From Agromyces intestinalis (lineage in GTDB: Bacteria; Actinomycetota; Actinomycetes; Actinomycetales; Microbacteriaceae): 64,000 nt of DNA. The DNA is taken from assembly GCF_008365295.1 (NCBI RefSeq), contig NZ_CP043505.1:2356001-2420000 (forward strand), in the 5' to 3' direction. The position numbers and the translations under genes were made by a program. Positions within the stretch are counted from its first letter, which is position 1; the number at the start of each line of letters is the position of its first letter. Of the stretch, positions 15,150 through 23,745 are shown in pieces. The notes below the pieces were generated by a model. The model saw only the letters and a list, made by a program, of their open reading frames with translations. It made no database searches and was not told where the DNA came from.

Positions 15150-16178
15150 TCAGCTTCCGATGACGGATGCCTCGCGGCGGACCTCGGCGGCCAGGCGGAT
15201 GTCATCGGCCCGCTGCTGGTGGTTCTTGCGCACCATCCGCTCGTCGCGCAGCGGCAGCTTCAGGTCGACCTCGGCTGCGATGCCGGCGCGCAGCTGCCGC
15301 AGCCGTTCGACCTCGGTGTCGAGCACCGCGCCGAGTACCACCGCGAGGTTCGACAGCCACACCCACAGCAGGAACGCCACGGCCCCGCCGAGCACGCCGT
15401 AGTTGCGCTCGTAGGTGCGGAATCCCAGCACGTACACCCCGAACAGGCCCGTCGTGATGATCCACGCGAGCACGGCCGACGCCGCGCCGACGCTCATCCA
15501 GCGCACGTGGCGGCGCTTCACGTTCGGCGTAGCCCAGTAGAGCAGTGCGATCGCGAGCGCGACGAGGGCTGCGGCGACCGGCAGCTTCGCGAGGTCCCAC
15601 CAGAACGCCACGCCCTCGTCGAGGCCGAACGCCTCGGCCACCGCGCCCGCCACCGGGCCGCTCACGATGAGCAGCACCGCGACCGCGGCCGCCAGTACGA
15701 GCAGCCCGGCCGCGACGAGCAGCATCGCCGGCCGCGATCGCCAGAACGGCCGCCCCTCTTCGACGTCGAGGATGCGGTTCATGCCGCGACCGAACACCCC
15801 GAGGTATCCCGAGATCGCCCAGAGCGCGCCGGCCATGCCGACGATGAGTGCCGACCACTGGTGCGACGCGTCGAGCAGTTGGGCGAGCGGTTCGTCGAGC
15901 GCGCTGGCCGCGTCGTTGCCCCACAGGTCGCCGACGATGTCGAGCGCGGTTTCGCCGAAGCGCTCGGCCGACCCGAAGCCGCCGATGAGGGCGAGCGCAG
16001 CGAGCAGCGCCGGGAACGTTGCGAGCACCACGTAATAGGTGAGGGCGGCGGCGATGTCGGCCCACTGGTTGATGCGCGCCTCGTGCCAGGTGCGGCGCAG
16101 GATGAGGCGCCAGTCGTCGCGGCTGAACCGGGCGGGCGAGTCGTGGCCGTCGGGCCGGGGGCGGGCGGAGTCGGGCAT
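15150..16178 (-). CDS. YihY/virulence-factor BrkB-family membrane protein
   Basis: 342-residue integral membrane protein of the YihY family (often mislabelled ribonuclease BN). Seen: the family start WHEARINQWADIAAALTYYVVLATFPALLA, GYLGVFGRGMNRILDVEEGRPFW, and late segments YERNYGVLGGAVAFLLWVWLSNLAVVLGAVLDTE, with about six transmembrane helices. A long open frame extends upstream to 16787 but crosses the esterase gene and is not coding; ATG 16178 precedes the conserved N-terminus. Family function is unsettled. The neighbouring esterase lies 52 bases upstream in the same direction. Confidence 0.9.
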   Translation of the reverse strand: MPDSARPRPDGHDSPARFSRDDWRLILRRTWHEARINQWADIAAALTYYVVLATFPALLAALALIGGFGSAERFGETALDIVGDLWGNDAASALDEPLAQLLDASHQWSALIVGMAGALWAISGYLGVFGRGMNRILDVEEGRPFWRSRPAMLLVAAGLLVLAAAVAVLLIVSGPVAGAVAEAFGLDEGVAFWWDLAKLPVAAALVALAIALLYWATPNVKRRHVRWMSVGAASAVLAWIITTGLFGVYVLGFRTYERNYGVLGGAVAFLLWVWLSNLAVVLGAVLDTEVERLRQLRAGIAAEVDLKLPLRDERMVRKNHQQRADDIRLAAEVRREASVIGS

Positions 16179-16230
16179 GCGGCGATGATGGCAGGTCGCC
16201 GTCGCGGGCGTCGAGGGGTTGCGCGGTCCC

Positions 16231-17343
16231 TCAGCCCAGGTGCGCGTGCAGGAACGCGGCGACCCGCTCGCGCAGCGCCGAGTCGAGGATGCCGATCGAG
16301 TGCTCGCCGCCCGGCACCACGGCCAACTCGACGGGCACTCCGGCTGCGCGCAGCGACTCGGCGTAGCCGAGCGACTGGGCGAGCGGCACGATCTCGTGCT
16401 CGGCGTGACCGATGAACACGGGCGGGTCACTGGCGTCGAGCAGCGTGCGGGGCGATGCGGCGCCGGCCGCGGGGCATCCGTCGCCGTCGAGCGAATCGGG
16501 TTCGCACCCGACGTAGGCACCGACGATGCCACGCAGCCACACGTCGCCCTCGGGGATGCCGTCGAGCACCACCGGGCCCGAGAGATCGGCGACCGCGGCG
16601 ACCCGCGAGCCCTCGTCGAGTGGGCCCTCGCCGGTGGCGCCGACGAGGGCTGCGAGGTTGCCGCCCGCCGAACCGCCGAATACGCCGATTCGGCTCGGGT
16701 CGATGTCGAACCGCTCGAGCTGCGCGGGATCGCGCAGCCATTCGACGGCGAGCTGCACGTCCTCGAGCTGCGCCGGGAAGACCGCATCGGGCACCAGTCG
16801 GTAGTTCACGGATGCCGCGACGAATCCCTCGCTCGCCAACCACAGGCACACGTTGCGCCAGTCGGCGTTGGCCTTGTCGCCGCGCGCCCAACTGCCGCCG
16901 TGCACCGACACCACCGCGGGCAACTCGATGCCGAGGCCGGCTGCCGCGGGCAGGCACACGTCGAGCGTGAGCAGCGTGCCGTCCTCTCGTGTGCCGTACT
17001 CGAGATCGGGTGCGACGCGCAGGCCGGCGGGCGGCGTGAATGTGCGGATGCCGACGATCTCGGCGCCGGCGACCTCGCTCGCGGCATCCGAACCCTGCGG
17101 GTCGATGGCCTCGAGCCGGGTGTGGAACGCGCTCAGCACCGAGGTCGTCGCGATCGCGGCGGCGACGGCCGCGGCGATCAGCAGCGCCCGGCTGCGGTGC
17201 CGGCCGCCGCGACCGCCGGTACCGCGAGTTCGGGTCTGGATCACGGGCGGGCTCCGGGTCGGGGGTGCAGCGATGCTACCCCAGAATCCGGAGGAGTCCT
17301 CACCTGGCGGATCCGACGGGTCATGGGGCGCCTCGGGGCTCAT
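16231..17343 (-). CDS. membrane-anchored alpha/beta-hydrolase (esterase/lipase)
   Basis: 370 residues. An Arg-rich start is followed by one transmembrane anchor (about 50-72, ALLIAAAVAAAIATTSVLSAF), placing the catalytic domain outside the membrane. Motifs: oxyanion HGGSWARGD near 144, nucleophile elbow VFGGSAGGNLAA near 216, acid region DASDPPVFIGHAEHEIVP and catalytic His in PGGEHSIGI. This is the carboxylesterase/BD-FAE-like group acting on short acyl esters or acetylated sugars. ATG 17343 has no strong ribosome site, so a slightly later start is possible, but the anchor is certain. Confidence 0.87.
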   Translation of the reverse strand: MSPEAPHDPSDPPGEDSSGFWGSIAAPPTRSPPVIQTRTRGTGGRGGRHRSRALLIAAAVAAAIATTSVLSAFHTRLEAIDPQGSDAASEVAGAEIVGIRTFTPPAGLRVAPDLEYGTREDGTLLTLDVCLPAAAGLGIELPAVVSVHGGSWARGDKANADWRNVCLWLASEGFVAASVNYRLVPDAVFPAQLEDVQLAVEWLRDPAQLERFDIDPSRIGVFGGSAGGNLAALVGATGEGPLDEGSRVAAVADLSGPVVLDGIPEGDVWLRGIVGAYVGCEPDSLDGDGCPAAGAASPRTLLDASDPPVFIGHAEHEIVPLAQSLGYAESLRAAGVPVELAVVPGGEHSIGILDSALRERVAAFLHAHLG

Positions 17344-17533
17344 CCCGTCGAAACCGGCTCGCGCGATGCGGCCGATTCACAGGCGGAACCGCTATCGTGG
17401 TCAGGTCGGTCTGGACACCGCGCTGTGCGCGGATGGGTTTGTGAGTCTGCAGGGCCGGTTCCGAGGCGTTCGGCCTCTGGATAGATCACCGTATGTGAAC
17501 GGCCCCGGCCTACGACAGTTCCGGGTTCTCGAT

Positions 17534-17556
17534 CGTGCTGCGCACCGCGCAGCACG
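17534..17556 (+). promoter_or_regulatory. perfect hairpin in the leader of the DEAD-box helicase gene
   Basis: 10-base arms CGTGCTGCGC (17534-17543) and GCGCAGCACG (17547-17556) around a 3-base loop, 38 bases before the ATG. The 251-base gap upstream of this gene contains no other gene, consistent with a long structured leader as known for some cold-shock helicases; regulation is inferred. Confidence 0.65.
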
Positions 17557-17563
17557 TTCGCCA

Positions 17564-17577
17564 TGTACTCGAGTACA
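17564..17577 (+). promoter_or_regulatory. perfect 14-base palindrome before the helicase start
   Basis: TGTACTCGAGTACA, with its right end 17 bases before the ATG at 17595 and overlapping the approach to the AGGA ribosome site. Could be a repressor operator or, in RNA, a second stem with the hairpin at 17534. Confidence 0.6.
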
Positions 17578-17594
17578 ACCCAGGAAGTTCCACC

Positions 17595-20000
17595 ATGCCC
17601 AAGAACACGAAGCCCGCCGGCGGACGACCCGCGCGCAACTTCGACCCCTCGTACGCGCGCGGCGCGGCGAAGTCGGGTGCCCCGAAGTCGGGATCGCGCA
17701 GCCCCGGTCACCGCGGCTACCGCCCCGACGAGGATGCCCCGAAGAAGGCCCGCTGGAGCCGCGACGAGCGCGTCGCCAGCGGCCGCACGCCGCACCGCGC
17801 CGACGCCCGCCCCGAACACGGAAGCCGCGGCGAGCAGGGCGGTCGCGACGGCGGCCGTCGCTCTGACCGCGACGACCGCGCGCCCCGCCGCGAGTTCGAC
17901 CGCGACCGCGACCGCGACCGCGCTCCGCGCGACGGCGGCCGTCGGTTCGACCGGAACGACCGTGCCCCGCGCCGGTTCGACGACCGTGGCGAGCGGCCCG
18001 CACGCCGCGAGTTCGACCGCGACCGTACCCCGCGCGACGGTGGTGCGCCGCGCCGGTTCGATCGCGATGACCGCGCCCCGCGTCGGGACTTCGACCGTGA
18101 CCGTGCTCCGCGCCGGTTCGACGATCGTGGCGAGCGGCCCGCACGCCGCGAGTTCGACCGCGACCGTACTCCGCGCGACGGTGGTGCGCCGCGCCGCTTC
18201 GACCGCGATGACCGCGCTCCGCGTCGGGACTTCGACCGTGGCGAGCGGCCCGCACGCCGCGAGTTCGACCGCGACCGTACCCCGCGCGACGGTGGTGCGC
18301 CGCGCCGGTTCGATCGCGATGACCGCGCCCCGCGTCGGGACTTCGACCGTGACCGTGCTCCGCGCCGGTTCGACGATCGTGGTGAGCGGCCCGCACGCCG
18401 CGAGTTCGACCGCGACCGCGCCCCGCGTCGCGACGTCGAGCGCGCCGGCTTCCGCGACAGCGAGCGCCGCCCGTCCTCGTTCTACCCGGCTCGCGACGAG
18501 CGCCCCGCCTTCACCCCCGAAGACGACGTCGTGCTCGAGCGCCTCGAGGCCGACGCCATCCAGGCCGAAGCCGTCGACGGTGTGAGCTTCGGCGACCTCG
18601 GCCTCGGCCAGAACATCGTCCGCGCGCTGGGCGACCTCGGCGCCGAGCACCCGTTCCCGATCCAGGCCGCGACCATCCCCGTCGTGCTCGAGGGTCGCGA
18701 CGTCCTCGGTCGCGGGCGCACCGGCTCGGGCAAGACCATCGCGTTCGGCGCGCCGACCGTCGAGCGGCTCATGCAGCTGTGGGCGGCGAAGCAGCGTGAC
18801 CTCCCGAACGGCCCCGACGGTCGTCGCAAGCGCGAGATGGGCCGCGCGCCCCGCGCGCTCATCCTCGCGCCGACGCGCGAGCTCGCGCTGCAGATCGACC
18901 GCACCGTGCAGCCGATCGCGCAGGCCGTCGGCCTGTTCACGACGCAGGTGTACGGCGGCGTGCCGCAGGCACGCCAGGTCGGCGCGCTGCGCCGCGGCGT
19001 CGACATCGTGATCGGCACGCCCGGCCGCATCGAGGACCTCGAGCGCCAGGGTCACCTCGACCTCTCGGCGATCGAGATCACCGTGCTCGACGAGGCCGAC
19101 CACATGTGCGACCTCGGGTTCCTCGAGCCCGTGCAGCGCATCCTCCGCCTCACCAAGCCCGGCGGCCAGAAGCTGCTGTTCTCGGCGACGCTCGACACCG
19201 GTGTGGCGACGCTCGTCGACGAGTTCCTCGTCGAGCCGGCCGTGCACGAGGTCGCCGGCGAAGACCAGTCGTCGGGCACCATCGACCACCGCGTGTTCGT
19301 CATCGAGAACCGCGACAAGCGCGACATCGTCGCGGCGCTCGCCGACCGCGACGGCAAGACCCTCGTCTTCTCGCGCACCCGCGCGTTCGCTGAGGACCTG
19401 ACCGACCACCTCGAGGAGGCTGGCATTCGCGCCGTCGCCCTGCACGGCGACCTCAACCAGTCGCGTCGCACGCGCAACCTGCACCAGCTCACCAGCGGCC
19501 GGGTCGACGTGCTGGTCGCGACCGACGTCGCCGCCCGAGGCATCCACGTCGACGACATCGACCTGGTGATCCAGGCCGACGCGCCCGACGAGTACAAGAC
19601 CTACCTGCACCGCGCGGGCCGCACCGGCCGTGCCGGCCGCATGGGCCGGGTCGTCACGCTCATCCCGCGCAACCGCCAGCGCCGCATGAACGACCTGCTC
19701 GACCGCGCCGAGATCGAGGTCGACTTCGAGGACGTGCGCCTCGGCGACGCGCTGCTCGACGACCTCGGCCCGGTGGAGATCGCCGCGATCGAGTCGGAGG
19801 AGGGCTTCGAGACGGAGCACTACGAGGCGGATGTCGCGGAGGAGCTCGAGGCTGAGGCCGACGAGGCCGAGGCCGACGAGGAGCTCGCGTCCGACGACGA
19901 GCTCGCGTCCGATGACGCCTTCGACGACGAGCTCGTGGTCGTGGACCTGCTCGACGCCGACGACGAGGCGGATGCCGCGGAGCCCGTCGACGCGCGCTGA
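17595..20000 (+). CDS. DEAD-box ATP-dependent RNA helicase with Arg/Asp-rich repeat N-terminus
   Basis: 801 residues. Residues 1-300 are disordered and built from [12 protein letters not shown]-type repeats; 310-680 is the helicase core: Q motif region [11 protein letters not shown], motif I GRTGSGKT, Ia PTRELALQ, Ib [51 protein letters not shown]; the last ~70 residues are very acidic. It remodels structured RNA (ribosome assembly, mRNA turnover, cold adaptation). The basic repeat arm probably binds RNA and may promote condensate formation, as for RGG-like tails; that is inference. ATG 17595 has AGGA at -10; an upstream in-frame GTG/ATG would run through the leader hairpin. A strong terminator follows at 20010. 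Confidence 0.93.
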   Translation: MPKNTKPAGGRPARNFDPSYARGAAKSGAPKSGSRSPGHRGYRPDEDAPKKARWSRDERVASGRTPHRADARPEHGSRGEQGGRDGGRRSDRDDRAPRREFDRDRDRDRAPRDGGRRFDRNDRAPRRFDDRGERPARREFDRDRTPRDGGAPRRFDRDDRAPRRDFDRDRAPRRFDDRGERPARREFDRDRTPRDGGAPRRFDRDDRAPRRDFDRGERPARREFDRDRTPRDGGAPRRFDRDDRAPRRDFDRDRAPRRFDDRGERPARREFDRDRAPRRDVERAGFRDSERRPSSFYPARDERPAFTPEDDVVLERLEADAIQAEAVDGVSFGDLGLGQNIVRALGDLGAEHPFPIQAATIPVVLEGRDVLGRGRTGSGKTIAFGAPTVERLMQLWAAKQRDLPNGPDGRRKREMGRAPRALILAPTRELALQIDRTVQPIAQAVGLFTTQVYGGVPQARQVGALRRGVDIVIGTPGRIEDLERQGHLDLSAIEITVLDEADHMCDLGFLEPVQRILRLTKPGGQKLLFSATLDTGVATLVDEFLVEPAVHEVAGEDQSSGTIDHRVFVIENRDKRDIVAALADRDGKTLVFSRTRAFAEDLTDHLEEAGIRAVALHGDLNQSRRTRNLHQLTSGRVDVLVATDVAARGIHVDDIDLVIQADAPDEYKTYLHRAGRTGRAGRMGRVVTLIPRNRQRRMNDLLDRAEIEVDFEDVRLGDALLDDLGPVEIAAIESEEGFETEHYEADVAEELEAEADEAEADEELASDDELASDDAFDDELVVVDLLDADDEADAAEPVDAR
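17870..18430. repeat. near-identical DNA repeats (141- and 111-base units) in the helicase gene
   Basis: The marker gagcggcccg recurs at 17991, 18132, 18243 and 18384, giving periods of 141, 111 and 141 bases; the short unit lacks a 30-base segment encoding [10 protein letters not shown]. Units are almost identical at DNA level, all multiples of three, so they encode 47- and 37-residue repeats. Such identity indicates recent duplication or ongoing recombination. Confidence 0.9.
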
Positions 20001-20009
20001 TCCCGACGT

Positions 20010-20046
20010 GAACGGCAGGGGTGGGTGCTTCCCACCCCTGCCGTTC
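20010..20046 (+). terminator. strong hairpin terminator after the helicase gene
   Basis: 16-base perfect stem GAACGGCAGGGGTGGG / CCCACCCCTGCCGTTC with a 5-base loop (tgctt), 9 bases after the stop codon. No long T run follows, which is common for GC-rich actinobacterial terminators. Confidence 0.8.
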
Positions 20047-20077
20047 TCGCATCCTCGGGCCGGTGACGCCCGGCCGC

Positions 20078-20083
20078 TAGACT
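20078..20083 (+). promoter_or_regulatory. candidate -10 box TAGACT (leaderless start of 20091)
   Basis: TAGACT ends 7 bases before ATG 20091, with no ribosome site. Confidence 0.5.
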
Positions 20084-20090
20084 CCGGCGC

Positions 20091-20306
20091 ATGACGCTCG
20101 CGCCCCCGTCCGCCGCCCCCGCACGCACCCGTTCGCTGTGGTGGGCGCGCGGACTCACGATCGCCGCGGCGGTGCCGACCGTCGTCGCGCTGCTGTTCCT
20201 CTTCGGCCTCTGGCTAGTGAGCGTGCTCGATCTTCCCTCGTCGGTTTCGTCGTTCGGCTGGCTGCTGCTGGCCGGGCTCATCTTCAGCGCGCTCACTCTG
20301 GGCTGA
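20091..20306 (+). CDS. small two-helix membrane protein, function unknown
   Basis: 71 residues with two hydrophobic segments (about 21-45, LTIAAAVPTVVALLFLFGLWLVSVL, too long to be a signal alone; and 54-70, FGWLLLAGLIFSALTLG). I do not recognise a family. It lies between the helicase terminator and the enoyl-CoA hydratase gene, with its own -10 box directly before the ATG and no Shine-Dalgarno, so it is probably a leaderless single gene. Codon use and the fitting promoter support it as real. Confidence 0.7.
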   Translation: MTLAPPSAAPARTRSLWWARGLTIAAAVPTVVALLFLFGLWLVSVLDLPSSVSSFGWLLLAGLIFSALTLG

Positions 20307-20318
20307 GCCAGGCGCGGC

Positions 20319-20324
20319 TATGCT
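20319..20324 (+). promoter_or_regulatory. candidate -10 box TATGCT of the enoyl-CoA hydratase gene
   Basis: Lies 60 bases before ATG 20385, just upstream of the imperfect palindrome at 20343-20360. Confidence 0.4.
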
Positions 20325-20342
20325 GGCTGCACGATCGGGCTG

Positions 20343-20360
20343 ACTGAACGATCGGTAGGT
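20343..20360 (+). promoter_or_regulatory. candidate TetR/PaaR-like operator
   Basis: ACTGAACGATCGGTAGGT: 6 of 9 dyad pairs match, and the inner ACTGAACGATCGGT resembles the ACCGAnCGnTCGGT half-palindromic sites I recall for actinobacterial phenylacetate repressors. It sits between the -10 box and the gene, where a repressor could block transcription. Recalled consensus, so modest confidence. Confidence 0.35.
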
Positions 20361-20384
20361 ATTCCGCGACGACGAGGAGCAGCC

Positions 20385-21170
20385 ATGATCGAGTTCGCCG
20401 TGCACGATGCGGTCGCCGAAGTGGTGCTGAACGCGCCCGCGAAGCTCAACGCGCTCGATGAGGCCGCGCTGCGCGAGCTCGACGCCGCCTACGTCGAGGC
20501 GACCCGGCTCGCCGACACCGGCGAGGTGCGCGCACTCGTGCTGCGGGGCGAGGGTCGGGCGTTCTGCGCGGGTCGTGACATCTCCGGGGTGGACCCCCGT
20601 GAGGACGACGTGCTCGGCTACCTCGGCGGACTCGTCGAGCCGCTGTTGCAGCGCATCGCCGGCATCCCGGTGCCGACATTCGCGATCGCGCACGGCGCGT
20701 GCCTCGGGGTCGGCCTCGGCTTGCTCATCGCGAGCGACATCGTCTATGTCGCCGACACCGCGAAGATCGGCTCGCCGTTCGCCAACCTCGGCGCGACGCT
20801 CGACTCGGGCGGGCACGCCCTCTTCGTCGAACGCCTCGGCGCGCACCGCACCATGGACCTCATCGTCACCGGCCGGTTGATGTCGGGTTCCGAGGCGGTC
20901 GCCTCGGGCCTGTTCTCGCGCGCCTTCCCCGCCGACGAGGTGACGGATGCCGCGTGGCAGGCCGCACGCGCGGCCGCCGCCGGCCCGACCCTCGCGTTCA
21001 CCGCGTCGAAACGACTCGTCGCCGCGCTCCGCGACGAGCGGCTCGGGCTGTGGGCGTCGATGGCCGAGGAGAACCGCGCGCAGGCGGCGCTCTGCGAGAC
21101 ATCCGACTACCGCGAGGGCTTCGCCGCGTTCCAGCAGAAGCGCACGCCGGTGTTCACGGGTCGCGACTGA
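20385..21170 (+). CDS. enoyl-CoA hydratase/isomerase, PaaG-like
   Basis: 261-residue crotonase-fold enzyme acting on CoA thioesters. Seen: oxyanion-hole segment GRAFCAGRDISG near 62 and HGACLGVGLGLLIASDIVYVADTAKIGSPFANLGATLDSGGH. Where classical hydratases have two catalytic Glu, the second position here is Asp in LDSGG, the pattern of PaaG (ring-1,2-epoxyphenylacetyl-CoA isomerase) and related isomerases, so isomerase activity is as likely as hydration. GAGGAG precedes the ATG. No other phenylacetate genes are in the window, so the pathway is uncertain. Confidence 0.87.
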   Translation: MIEFAVHDAVAEVVLNAPAKLNALDEAALRELDAAYVEATRLADTGEVRALVLRGEGRAFCAGRDISGVDPREDDVLGYLGGLVEPLLQRIAGIPVPTFAIAHGACLGVGLGLLIASDIVYVADTAKIGSPFANLGATLDSGGHALFVERLGAHRTMDLIVTGRLMSGSEAVASGLFSRAFPADEVTDAAWQAARAAAAGPTLAFTASKRLVAALRDERLGLWASMAEENRAQAALCETSDYREGFAAFQQKRTPVFTGRD

Positions 21171-21177
21171 CCCGTTC

Positions 21178-21287
21178 CGCTGGTCGAGTAGCGCGAAGCG
21201 CGTATCGAGACCTGGTGAGCTGTGGCAGGGTCGGTGGGCGGGGTGCGGGGTCTCGATACGGTCGCTGCGCTCCCTACTCGACCAGCG
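21178..21287. repeat. palindromic interspersed repeat, full copy (110 bases)
   Basis: Outer perfect arms CGCTGGTCGAGTAG (21178-21191) and CTACTCGACCAGCG (21274-21287); inner perfect arms CGTATCGAGACC (21201-21212) and GGTCTCGATACG (21249-21260). It lies 8 bases after the enoyl-CoA hydratase stop. Partial or degenerate relatives occur at 22447-22459, 36511-36558 and 41581-41676. REP-like: could act as terminator or protein-binding site, and its spread suggests mobility helped by a transposase elsewhere. Confidence 0.88.
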
Positions 21288-21303
21288 GGGGTCGCCCGAC
21301 CGC

Positions 21304-21309
21304 TAGGGT
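21304..21309 (+). promoter_or_regulatory. candidate -10 box TAGGGT (leaderless start of 21316)
   Basis: TAGGGT, 6-base spacer, then the GTG start codon; no ribosome site. Confidence 0.55.
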
Positions 21310-21315
21310 CGTGCC

Positions 21316-22428
21316 GTGCGCCCGAACGCCGTCGTCGCGACGACCACCCTGCTGCTCCTCGCCCTGACCGCGTGCTCCGCCGCGCCCGAGCCGACGCCCG
21401 AGCCGCCGACGCCCGCACCGACGGCGAGCACGCCCCCGATCGAGGCGGCCTTGCCGTACACGTGCGACGACCTCGTGCCGGGCGACCTCGTCGCCGCGAC
21501 GCTGCAGGGCGGTGACGGCACGCCGGTCGAGCCGGTGCCCGCGACGTACGAGCGCTTCGCGTTCGCCGACCTGCTGCTCACCGGCGCGGGCGGGCTCGCG
21601 TGCTCATGGCGCGTCGGCACCGGCATGCCCGACTACAACGGCACCGACTGGGCGTACCTGCGGGTCGACGTGCTGCCGGGCGGGGCACTCGCCTGGACGC
21701 CCGAGTGGGCCGGCGACGCCCCCTCGACCGAGTCCCGCGAGATCGCTGGCGTCGAGGCATCCGTCGCGGTCGGCGACAGCGGGTGGCGCATCTCGGCGCC
21801 GGTCGGCGACGCGTGGCTGCGGGCGACGATCTCGGCGGCCGGGCTGACGGGTTCGGGTTCCCGGTTCCTCGGTGTGGACGCCGCCGAGATGCTCGATCGG
21901 CTCGCCGTCGCGGCATCCTCGGCGGCCGAAGCGGTGCAGGCGGCGCCCGACCGGGCCGCCTGGCAGATCGCGCCGCTGCGCGACGGCGAGGCCGCGTGCA
22001 CCGGCGGCCTTGCCGAACCGGGCGTGGTCGAGGCCGAGCAGCTCGACGGTGCGTCGTACACCTACGCGCTCGGGCTCGCCGCGACCCGGGAGATCACCGG
22101 ATTCGACGACGCGGTGAGGGTTGCTGCCCGCACCTTCGACTGCGAGCTCGTGGTCGACGGGTTCGGTCCGCTCCCGCTCGTGACGATCGAGACGGCACGG
22201 GGCCTCGGTGACCTGTTCGCGCGCATCGGCGAGCCCGACACCGACGCCGCGTTCGTTCCGCTCGAGCTCGCTGACGTGCCGGCGGGGCAGCACGTCGACG
22301 CCGCAGTGCGAAGCGCCGAGGACGGCCCGTCGTCGCCCGTGATCCTGCGGGTGGGGGACACGGTGTACGAGATCAACGGGGACGGGGCAGCGGCGGTCGC
22401 GCAGGCGATCGTGCACCAGACGTACTGA
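21316..22428 (+). CDS. secreted lipoprotein, function unknown
   Basis: 370 residues beginning with a signal peptide and lipobox LLLALTAC, then a Pro/Thr-rich tether (about 20-45). The mature part has two similar-looking halves: each has Cys pairs, an aromatic-rich beta segment (WAYLRVDVLPGGALAW; YTYALGLAATREITGF) and a 'CSWRV/DCELVV' strand, possibly a duplicated domain. I do not recognise a named family. The GTG start sits 6 bases behind a TAGGGT box, so the transcript is probably leaderless. Convergent with the glycosyltransferase gene at 22447. Probably displayed on the outer face of the membrane. Confidence 0.82.
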   Translation: MRPNAVVATTTLLLLALTACSAAPEPTPEPPTPAPTASTPPIEAALPYTCDDLVPGDLVAATLQGGDGTPVEPVPATYERFAFADLLLTGAGGLACSWRVGTGMPDYNGTDWAYLRVDVLPGGALAWTPEWAGDAPSTESREIAGVEASVAVGDSGWRISAPVGDAWLRATISAAGLTGSGSRFLGVDAAEMLDRLAVAASSAAEAVQAAPDRAAWQIAPLRDGEAACTGGLAEPGVVEAEQLDGASYTYALGLAATREITGFDDAVRVAARTFDCELVVDGFGPLPLVTIETARGLGDLFARIGEPDTDAAFVPLELADVPAGQHVDAAVRSAEDGPSSPVILRVGDTVYEINGDGAAAVAQAIVHQTY

Positions 22429-22446
22429 CGGGGGCGTTCGAGAGGG

Positions 22447-22459
22447 CTACTCGACCAGC
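22447..22459. repeat. short arm of the palindromic repeat at the glycosyltransferase 3' end
   Basis: CTACTCGACCAGC on the plus strand; on the coding strand it gives the final codons and the TAG stop of the glycosyltransferase gene. Matches the right outer arm of the full copy at 21274-21287. Confidence 0.6.
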
Positions 22460-23745
22460 ACCGCGACCGGGTCGGGCAGCACGCGTGCGAACAGCTTGTC
22501 GAACACGTTCGTGCGATCGAACTGCCTGGCATACTCGCGACCCCGCTCGGAACGCGCACGCACCTCGTCGGCGGGCAGCGCCAACGCCTCGTCGATCGCG
22601 CGCTGGATCGCCGCGGCATCCTCGACCGGGATGATCGTCGCGTGCTCGCCGACGGCTTCGACGATGCCGCCGGTGTCGCACGTGATCACCGGTCCGCCGC
22701 CCGCGAGCAGCTTCTCGGCGAGCGCGATGCCGAACGTCTCGACGAACTCGGGCCGCGGCTTCGACGGCAGCACGAACGCGGCGCAGCCCGCCATCAGCGC
22801 GGGCTTCTCGGCGTCGCCGACGTCGTCGAGGAAGTCGATCAGCTCGGCCGCGTGCGAGAGCGCGGCACGGGCGCGCAGCTCGGCCGCCTCGGGTCCGCGC
22901 CCGGCGATTACGAGCCGGATGCCTCGCTTCGCCGCCGCCGACGCAGCGAATCCGTCGATGAGCTCGTCGACGCCCTTCGCCCGCGCGAGCCGCGACAGGA
23001 ACAGCACGTAGCCGCCCGGCCGCAGGTCGCGCGCAGCGCACACCCGGTCAACGTCGGCGGCACTCACGTCGAGATACGGCGTCGCGTCGATCGCCGGGTA
23101 CGAGATCGCGATGCGGTCGCGCAGCTGGTCGGCGAACCGGGTGCCGTGCGCCGAGTCGACGTCCTCGGCCGATGAGACGATCAGGTCGCGCGTGTACTCC
23201 GACACCGCCACGAGGTGGTCCTGCGCGAGGTAGCTCGCGAGGATGTGCGCCGCCGGCCCGAATCGGCCTTCGGCCACGCACGCCCGCACGATGTTCGTGA
23301 CATCCGACCCGACCGCCTCGGCGATCGTCGTGACGTTCACGGGCAGCCCGGTCGCCCACGCGACCCGCATCGCGTCGGCGACCGCTACCGTATGCGGGCT
23401 CAGGTAGAGCGAGAGCGCGACCGTCGGCACGCCGTCGGTGAACAGCTCGACGAGCCGGCCCGTGATGCCCGCGAGGTACCGGCTGTCGGGCACCTTGTAG
23501 TCGCCGACCGGATCGGGCCGCTCGACCGTGATGCCGCGGCTGTAGGGCAGCACGACGTCGAGGGGCTTCAGCGGCAGCCCCGCAGCTTCGAGGCGCTCGA
23601 TGGGCCAGGTCACGATGCGCACCTCTCGGATGCCTCGCTGCAGCGCCACCTCGGCGAGGTTCCGTGCTTCGACGGAGTGCCCGCAGATCACGGGATCGGC
23701 GCGCACGACGATCACGAGCCGGGTCGGAAGGGTCGAAGGGGTCAT
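22447..23745 (-). CDS. GT4-type glycosyltransferase
   Basis: 432-residue GT-B glycosyltransferase. N-terminal acceptor domain starts RLVIVVRADPVICGHSVEARNLAEVAL; the donor domain has YVLFLSRLARAKGVDELIDGFA near 255, VIAGRGPEAAEL, and the E-x7-E motif PEFVETFGIALAEKLLAGG near 345 that binds the nucleotide-sugar phosphate. The ATG overlaps the stop of the GH92 gene upstream (ATGA, 23742-23745), so the two are co-translated. Its last codons and TAG stop (22447-22459) match one arm of the palindromic repeat. Acceptor unknown; pairing with a mannosidase suggests mannose-containing glycans or trehalose-like glycosides. Confidence 0.88.
   Translation of the reverse strand: MTPSTLPTRLVIVVRADPVICGHSVEARNLAEVALQRGIREVRIVTWPIERLEAAGLPLKPLDVVLPYSRGITVERPDPVGDYKVPDSRYLAGITGRLVELFTDGVPTVALSLYLSPHTVAVADAMRVAWATGLPVNVTTIAEAVGSDVTNIVRACVAEGRFGPAAHILASYLAQDHLVAVSEYTRDLIVSSAEDVDSAHGTRFADQLRDRIAISYPAIDATPYLDVSAADVDRVCAARDLRPGGYVLFLSRLARAKGVDELIDGFAASAAAKRGIRLVIAGRGPEAAELRARAALSHAAELIDFLDDVGDAEKPALMAGCAAFVLPSKPRPEFVETFGIALAEKLLAGGGPVITCDTGGIVEAVGEHATIIPVEDAAAIQRAIDEALALPADEVRARSERGREYARQFDRTNVFDKLFARVLPDPVAVLVE

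Noticed and set aside
17344-17594. Extra small gene in the helicase leader
   Set aside because: Open frames there cross the perfect hairpin and palindrome, lack ribosome sites and have no coding character.
17870-18430. CRISPR-like regular repeats
   Set aside because: Repeats are 111-141 bases, contiguous without unique spacers, and keep one reading frame within the helicase gene.
21178-21287. Insertion-sequence end or phage attachment site
   Set aside because: No transposase or integrase is nearby and there is no target duplication; nested symmetric arms and scattered partial copies fit a REP-like element better.
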